Source: Treponema sp. | Lineage (GTDB): Bacteria > Spirochaetota > Spirochaetia > Treponematales > Breznakiellaceae | Direction: 5' to 3' | Length of the DNA stretch: 64,000 nucleotides | Assembly (NCBI GenBank): GCA_012517385.1 | Contig: JAAYUZ010000139.1 | Location: forward strand, 1 to 64,000 | Shown: in pieces, positions 59,635 to 64,000 of the stretch | How positions within the stretch are numbered: the first letter of the stretch is position 1 | How the letters are laid out: each line of letters opens with the position of its first letter | Program-made: the position numbers and the translations under genes | Notes under the pieces: generated by a model | Told to the model about the DNA's origin: nothing | What the model saw: only the letters and a program-made list of their open reading frames with translations | Database searches by the model: none

Positions 59635-60408
59635 ATGATAGCTGTAGACGATGTAAATGGCAAAATTCTGTACCAGGATTCGGAGCATATGTTTATCTGG
59701 CTGGGAGCTGATCCGGAGAGTGCGTCCGGTGTTGTACAGACAAACCAATATCTTATAATCGATAAGGGTCGAGGTGTTCTGCTTGATCCAGGTGGAATTC
59801 ACCTTTTTGCCAGGGTTGTTGCTGTAGTAAGCCGGTATATTTCCCTTGATAAAATAGATGCTATCTTTTTTTCCCATCAGGATCCGGATGTATCTTCCGG
59901 TATAGCCCTGTGGCTTGGGGTTACTTCAGCAAAAATATATGTAAGCTCCCTTTGGCTGCGGTTTTTGCCCCACTTTGGTATAGTTGATCAGAGCAGAATG
60001 GTAGGCATAGAAGAATTTGGGAATGCCTATAAACTGGGATCCGGTGCTTTGCTGCGTTTTCTGCCAGCCCATTTCTTACATTCTACTGGCAATTATTCCG
60101 CTTTTGATGAACGGTCCCGAATACTATTTTCCGGAGATATTGGAGCAGCAGTGTTTCCTGCCGGAAAGGAACAGCTTTTTATCGATGATTTTGCTGCAGC
60201 TTTACCATATATAGAACCATTCCATAAACGGTACATGGCTTCCAATAAAGCTACTTCCCTGTGGGTTCGTCAGGTGCGGGAATTAAAGCCCCAATTGATA
60301 GCAGCCCAACATGGAAGTGTGTTTCGTGGAGAGGCGGTGTCTGATTTTCTTGAGTGGTTAGGAAAGCTAACCTGTGGAATCGATACTATCGAATCAATCT
60401 ATAGATAA
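59635..60408 (+). CDS. Stand-alone metallo-beta-lactamase-fold di-iron protein (ODP-like)
   Basis: FFSHQDPDVSSGIALWLG, LPAHFLHSTGNY, RILFSGDIGAAVF, AAQHGSVFRG; flavodiiron-type fold without flavodoxin domain; adjacent to a soluble MCP. Confidence 0.8.
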   Translation: MIAVDDVNGKILYQDSEHMFIWLGADPESASGVVQTNQYLIIDKGRGVLLDPGGIHLFARVVAVVSRYISLDKIDAIFFSHQDPDVSSGIALWLGVTSAKIYVSSLWLRFLPHFGIVDQSRMVGIEEFGNAYKLGSGALLRFLPAHFLHSTGNYSAFDERSRILFSGDIGAAVFPAGKEQLFIDDFAAALPYIEPFHKRYMASNKATSLWVRQVRELKPQLIAAQHGSVFRGEAVSDFLEWLGKLTCGIDTIESIYR

Positions 60409-60426
60409 GAGGGCAGGAATACTAAT

Positions 60427-61287
60427 ATGGATAACACGACATCCTTTGAAAACAGTTCTCTCGCCCTTCGAAAACTTGTTGGTGGATACAATAAAAGCGT
60501 TGTTCTAAACACGGTAACACTCCGGTCTTTAGATATCATCGGTTATAATTTGGAACGGATTGGTTCCGGGCTTTCTACGATTGTCGCAGCCTTTGAAGAA
60601 ATTCGTGCAACAAGCCAAAATACCTCTCAGAATGCTGACAAGATCGATTCTATGATGGATGGTATTTTAACGAAGAATGCCAGCACCGGGACGGAAATAA
60701 CCCAAAGAGTTCAAGACATTAATCAGGCAGTTGAGGGGACCGCGAGGTTATCTGCTCTTTTTGCAGATTTAGCTGAAAAAGCGAAAAGTATTGCTTCGGT
60801 GACCGGATCTATTCAGGATGTTTCAGATAGGACTAATATTTTGGCTATTAATGCGTCTATAGAAGCCGCTCGGGCGGGAAATGTTGGTAAGGGATTTCGG
60901 ATTATTGCCAATGAGGTTCGTACCCTTGCGGGGCAGACCGGGGATTTTGCAAAATCAATTGAAACCACCATCAGCGATTTTGAGTCAGTGGTTGGACAAA
61001 TTACGGAAGAATTGCAGGGTTTTACCAAAGTGCTTGAATCGTTTAAACAATCCTTTGCAACCGTACTCGATAGTTTTCAGACCAATGCAAAGGCCATTGA
61101 TGAAGCTGGTGCTTTTTTGAATCAGATTTCTGGTTCAATTCGGGAAGAAACAACCGCCTTAACCGACGGTTTAAGTTCCCTTGAAAAGATTTCTACATCC
61201 TTAAAGGATACTAATGTTGTATTTGCTGCCCTATTGAAGACCTACGGAAATTTGGATACCCTCCTGAACAAGGAAGGAAATCGTTAG
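60427..61287 (+). CDS. Soluble methyl-accepting chemotaxis protein
   Basis: [49 protein letters not shown] is the MCP hairpin tip; no TM segment. Confidence 0.93.
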   Translation: MDNTTSFENSSLALRKLVGGYNKSVVLNTVTLRSLDIIGYNLERIGSGLSTIVAAFEEIRATSQNTSQNADKIDSMMDGILTKNASTGTEITQRVQDINQAVEGTARLSALFADLAEKAKSIASVTGSIQDVSDRTNILAINASIEAARAGNVGKGFRIIANEVRTLAGQTGDFAKSIETTISDFESVVGQITEELQGFTKVLESFKQSFATVLDSFQTNAKAIDEAGAFLNQISGSIREETTALTDGLSSLEKISTSLKDTNVVFAALLKTYGNLDTLLNKEGNR

Positions 61288-62684
61288 TGTCCGATTTGGT
61301 TTTACTTGTTTGGCTGCTCATTGTTCTGGTCGGCTTGGAGCTTGTTCGACCCTTCGTTAAAAGTATCCGGGATATTACTGGTATTATACTCTTTCCTATC
61401 TTAGCCTTAGTTCTTTTACTCCTCGTATTATATATTTATGGTTTTAGACCGGAGTTGGTCCCCTTAGGTGTTTTTATTTTCATTATTGTATTATTTCGGA
61501 TTCCAAAACTTATTTCTCTTTTACAAAGATTACGGGAAGATGAAGATAGAACCCCTTCGCTTGTTTTATTTTTTATAGGTTTTCTTTTTTTATCGGTTAC
61601 CGGAGCTGTTGCCATAGTATTTTCTCCTTCTAAGGAGTTTTTGTCAGGTAAGGATACTGCACCTTTAGCGGCAGCTAAGGATAACTATGAAACCTTCGTT
61701 CTGAAAGACTCCTCTGTTGGCACAGAATATTTTATTCGATCCTACAAGGTATCCGCTGAAAAAACACGGGGCACCATTCTTGTTATTCCGCCGGTAAGCG
61801 GGTCCGTTGAAGTAGTAGATTCCATCTGTACACCCCTTTTTGCTAAGGGGTTGTCAATAGTAACCCTATCTCAAAATGGTTTAGATTTGCCAGCCTATGA
61901 TGTGTTACATAAACCGGTGGCTCCGTCTATAAAAAGGACTGCTGAGTATTTGCTCAGCTTTATTGCCGGCTTGCGATATAAGACTCCCAATGAGTATGGG
62001 CGCAGTATCGAAGATGAGCGCCTTCGGGCAATAGAACGGGTGATTTCCCAGGGGGAGTATGAACTCCCTTTGTATATTATCGGTTATGGTGCAGGCGGGG
62101 CTGCAGCGTTTCGCTATCTTGCCCAACACAAGGATAATCCTGTTTCAGCCCTTATCAATATAGAAGGCCCGCTGTTTTATAGCCTTGAATTTAATGAACG
62201 TGATAGAGAAGCTTCGGGGGTGAAAGGCTTTTTTGCTACCCTATTACCCCGTTCGTTTAGCCATATTGGTACTGTTCCGCTCATCGAAAAGCCCCTCATG
62301 GTGCTTGTTTCAGACAGGATCAAAAAGACTGAGGAAAGAGATTATAGATATGCTACCCTGGTGAGAGTTGTTCATCAAGCTGAAGCTCCTGCCGTACTGG
62401 TGGCATTAACCGGAGCTGGTCCCTTTGATTATTCAGATGTTACCGTTCAATATCCAATTTATTCTGCCCTGATGAGTGGTATAGGGAATAGGGTGCGCAG
62501 TTCTGACTACTATGTTGAATCAACCGCTGCCCTTATTAATAACTTTATTTGCAGTATTGAGAAAATGCAAACCGAAGCGAGCGATACGGTTCGGGGTGTG
62601 CCATATCCTGTATCGGGTGATGTGTACATGGAGTATAATGGGTATTCCAATAGTTATAACCCCAGGGAGGTTTTAGGAAAATGA
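61287..62684 (+). CDS. Membrane-anchored alpha/beta-hydrolase-like protein (GTG start)
   Basis: Several N-terminal TM helices; serine-hydrolase-like YIIGYGAGGAAAFRYLA. Confidence 0.6.
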   Translation: MSDLVLLVWLLIVLVGLELVRPFVKSIRDITGIILFPILALVLLLLVLYIYGFRPELVPLGVFIFIIVLFRIPKLISLLQRLREDEDRTPSLVLFFIGFLFLSVTGAVAIVFSPSKEFLSGKDTAPLAAAKDNYETFVLKDSSVGTEYFIRSYKVSAEKTRGTILVIPPVSGSVEVVDSICTPLFAKGLSIVTLSQNGLDLPAYDVLHKPVAPSIKRTAEYLLSFIAGLRYKTPNEYGRSIEDERLRAIERVISQGEYELPLYIIGYGAGGAAAFRYLAQHKDNPVSALINIEGPLFYSLEFNERDREASGVKGFFATLLPRSFSHIGTVPLIEKPLMVLVSDRIKKTEERDYRYATLVRVVHQAEAPAVLVALTGAGPFDYSDVTVQYPIYSALMSGIGNRVRSSDYYVESTAALINNFICSIEKMQTEASDTVRGVPYPVSGDVYMEYNGYSNSYNPREVLGK

Positions 62685-63442
62685 CCACGAAACAGCTTGA
62701 TACCTACTTTCGTTCATTTTTGGATATTGAAGGCTTTTTACAGATGGATGATTCAGTAAATGGTCTGCAGGTGGATAATGATGGCAGGGATATTCGTAAG
62801 GTAGCCTTTGCGGTGGATGCTTGTCTTGAATCTTTTTCCCTGGCAGCCCAGCGTGGAGCGGGCATGCTCTTTGTGCATCACGGTCTGCTTTGGGGGAAGC
62901 CTGCTCCTATTACCGGAATTATGCGGCAGCGTTTGCAGGTGCTCATGGCTAATAATATTGCCCTCTATGGGGTGCATCTGCCCCTGGATCAGCACCCGGA
63001 GGTGGGAAACAATGCAGCCCTGGCGGATCTGCTTGGACTTGAACAACGGGAACCCTTTGGTGATTATCATCAGAGAAAAATTGGCTACAAGGGTGTGTTG
63101 CCCCAACCTATTTCTATTGATGAGGCGGTGAAACGGATAAGTTTTATGGGGCGGCCTCCTTTAGGAGTATATCCCCTTGGTAAAAAAGAAATTAGAACTG
63201 TTGCAATTGTGTCTGGGGGCGCCGCTATGGAGGCTTTTCAGGCGGTGGATGAACAGGTGGATTTGTATATTACCGGTGAAAGTTCCCATTCTGTGTACCA
63301 TTATGCACTTGAGGGAAAATTGAACATGATCGCTGGGGGGCATTATTCAACCGAAGTGTGGGGCGTTCGCAGGGTCATGGAAAAACTGGCAAATGAGTTT
63401 TCTATTGAAGTAGAATTTCTCGATATACCGACTGGGCTGTAA
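62681..63442 (+). CDS. Nif3-like dinuclear metal-center protein
   Basis: DDSVNGLQVDNDGRDIRKVAFAVDACLESF; LFVHHGLLWG; YITGESSHSVYHYALEGKLNMIAGGHYSTEVWGVR. Confidence 0.93.
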   Translation: MTTKQLDTYFRSFLDIEGFLQMDDSVNGLQVDNDGRDIRKVAFAVDACLESFSLAAQRGAGMLFVHHGLLWGKPAPITGIMRQRLQVLMANNIALYGVHLPLDQHPEVGNNAALADLLGLEQREPFGDYHQRKIGYKGVLPQPISIDEAVKRISFMGRPPLGVYPLGKKEIRTVAIVSGGAAMEAFQAVDEQVDLYITGESSHSVYHYALEGKLNMIAGGHYSTEVWGVRRVMEKLANEFSIEVEFLDIPTGL

Positions 63443-63459
63443 AAAGAGGAGTTTTTTAT

Positions 63460-63978
63460 ATGGATAGCAAAAAAAAGGTATTGCCTTTTTTATTAACATT
63501 ATTGGTGGTGCTTGCAGATCAGCTTTCTAAGGCTTTTATTGTATCCCGCTGGCCAAGAGAAAATACCTTTATAAAAGATGTGTTTGGAAATGATTTTTTA
63601 TGGATTATCCATGTACGCAATAAGGCTATTGCTTTTAGTATTGGGGAAGGTCTACCTGACCAGATAAGGGCTCTTCTGTTTATAATACTACCTTTGGTTG
63701 TTATTGGCGTTTTGATTGTTTATTATGTTAAGACCAATGAATTTTCCTCGTTTCAACGCTGGGTTGTGGCTGGTATTATAGGAGGAGGCTTGGGGAATCT
63801 GATTGACCGAATCTGGCGGCCCGAAGGGGTAGTCGATTTTATCAGTGTAAATGTCTACGGTCTTCTTGGGTTTGCTCGCTGGCCGACCTTTAATGTGGCC
63901 GATTCCTGTGTGGTTGTCTGCGGTATTTTGCTTGTATTGAGCATGTTGTTTTCTGCGAGGACAGAAAAGAAGGAGTAA
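63460..63978 (+). CDS. lspA: Lipoprotein signal peptidase (signal peptidase II)
   Basis: ADQLSKAFIV; IHVRNKAIAFSIG; GGGLGNLIDRI; VVDFISVN; WPTFNVADSCV. Confidence 0.95.
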   Translation: MDSKKKVLPFLLTLLVVLADQLSKAFIVSRWPRENTFIKDVFGNDFLWIIHVRNKAIAFSIGEGLPDQIRALLFIILPLVVIGVLIVYYVKTNEFSSFQRWVVAGIIGGGLGNLIDRIWRPEGVVDFISVNVYGLLGFARWPTFNVADSCVVVCGILLVLSMLFSARTEKKE

Positions 63979-63980
63979 TT

Positions 63981-64000
63981 GTGAATAAAAAGGCTAATAC
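63981..64000 (+). CDS. Start of a further CDS (GTG start), truncated by window end
   Basis: AAGGAG SD then GTGAATAAAAAGGCTAATAC. Confidence 0.4.

Overview
64 kb chromosomal window from a treponeme-like spirochete, judged from FlaB flagellin, FlgM, treponeme-style signalling proteins and gene content. It spans the replication origin neighbourhood: gyrB-gyrA on the minus strand, then dnaA-dnaN-recF-DUF721/dciA-rpmH-rnpA-yidD-yidC-jag on the plus strand. The rest is mostly housekeeping and metabolism. This includes metH (truncated at the left edge), a MetF-like protein, an acyl-ACP thioesterase, glgX, ktrAB/trkAH, panE, a sugar ABC transporter/RpiR cluster, a MoxR-DUF58-transglutaminase/TPR operon, a tandem FMN-binding protein, an acyl-CoA synthetase, metK, rsmI, flgM, a Lon-like protease, an ODP-like/MCP pair and lspA. 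No tRNA, rRNA, CRISPR array, phage or transposase was seen. The main points of interest are: (1) two exact parS palindromes (TGTTTCACGTGAAACA) about 1.7 kb apart that bracket a VapBC-type toxin-antitoxin module; (2) an attC-like structured element 20 nt after vapC, plus inverted copies of a ~35-nt hairpin repeat on either side of the module; (3) DnaA boxes on both sides of dnaA, with a run of six DnaA-trio-like triplets before dnaN; (4) an rnpA frame with no ATG/GTG/TTG upstream of its conserved N-terminus; (5) a paired RpiR-type operator; (6) an exact-consensus sigma70 promoter on a two-domain FMN-binding protein; and (7) a putative oxygen-sensing ODP/MCP pair. All calls come from reading the sequence and supplied ORFs; no database search was run.
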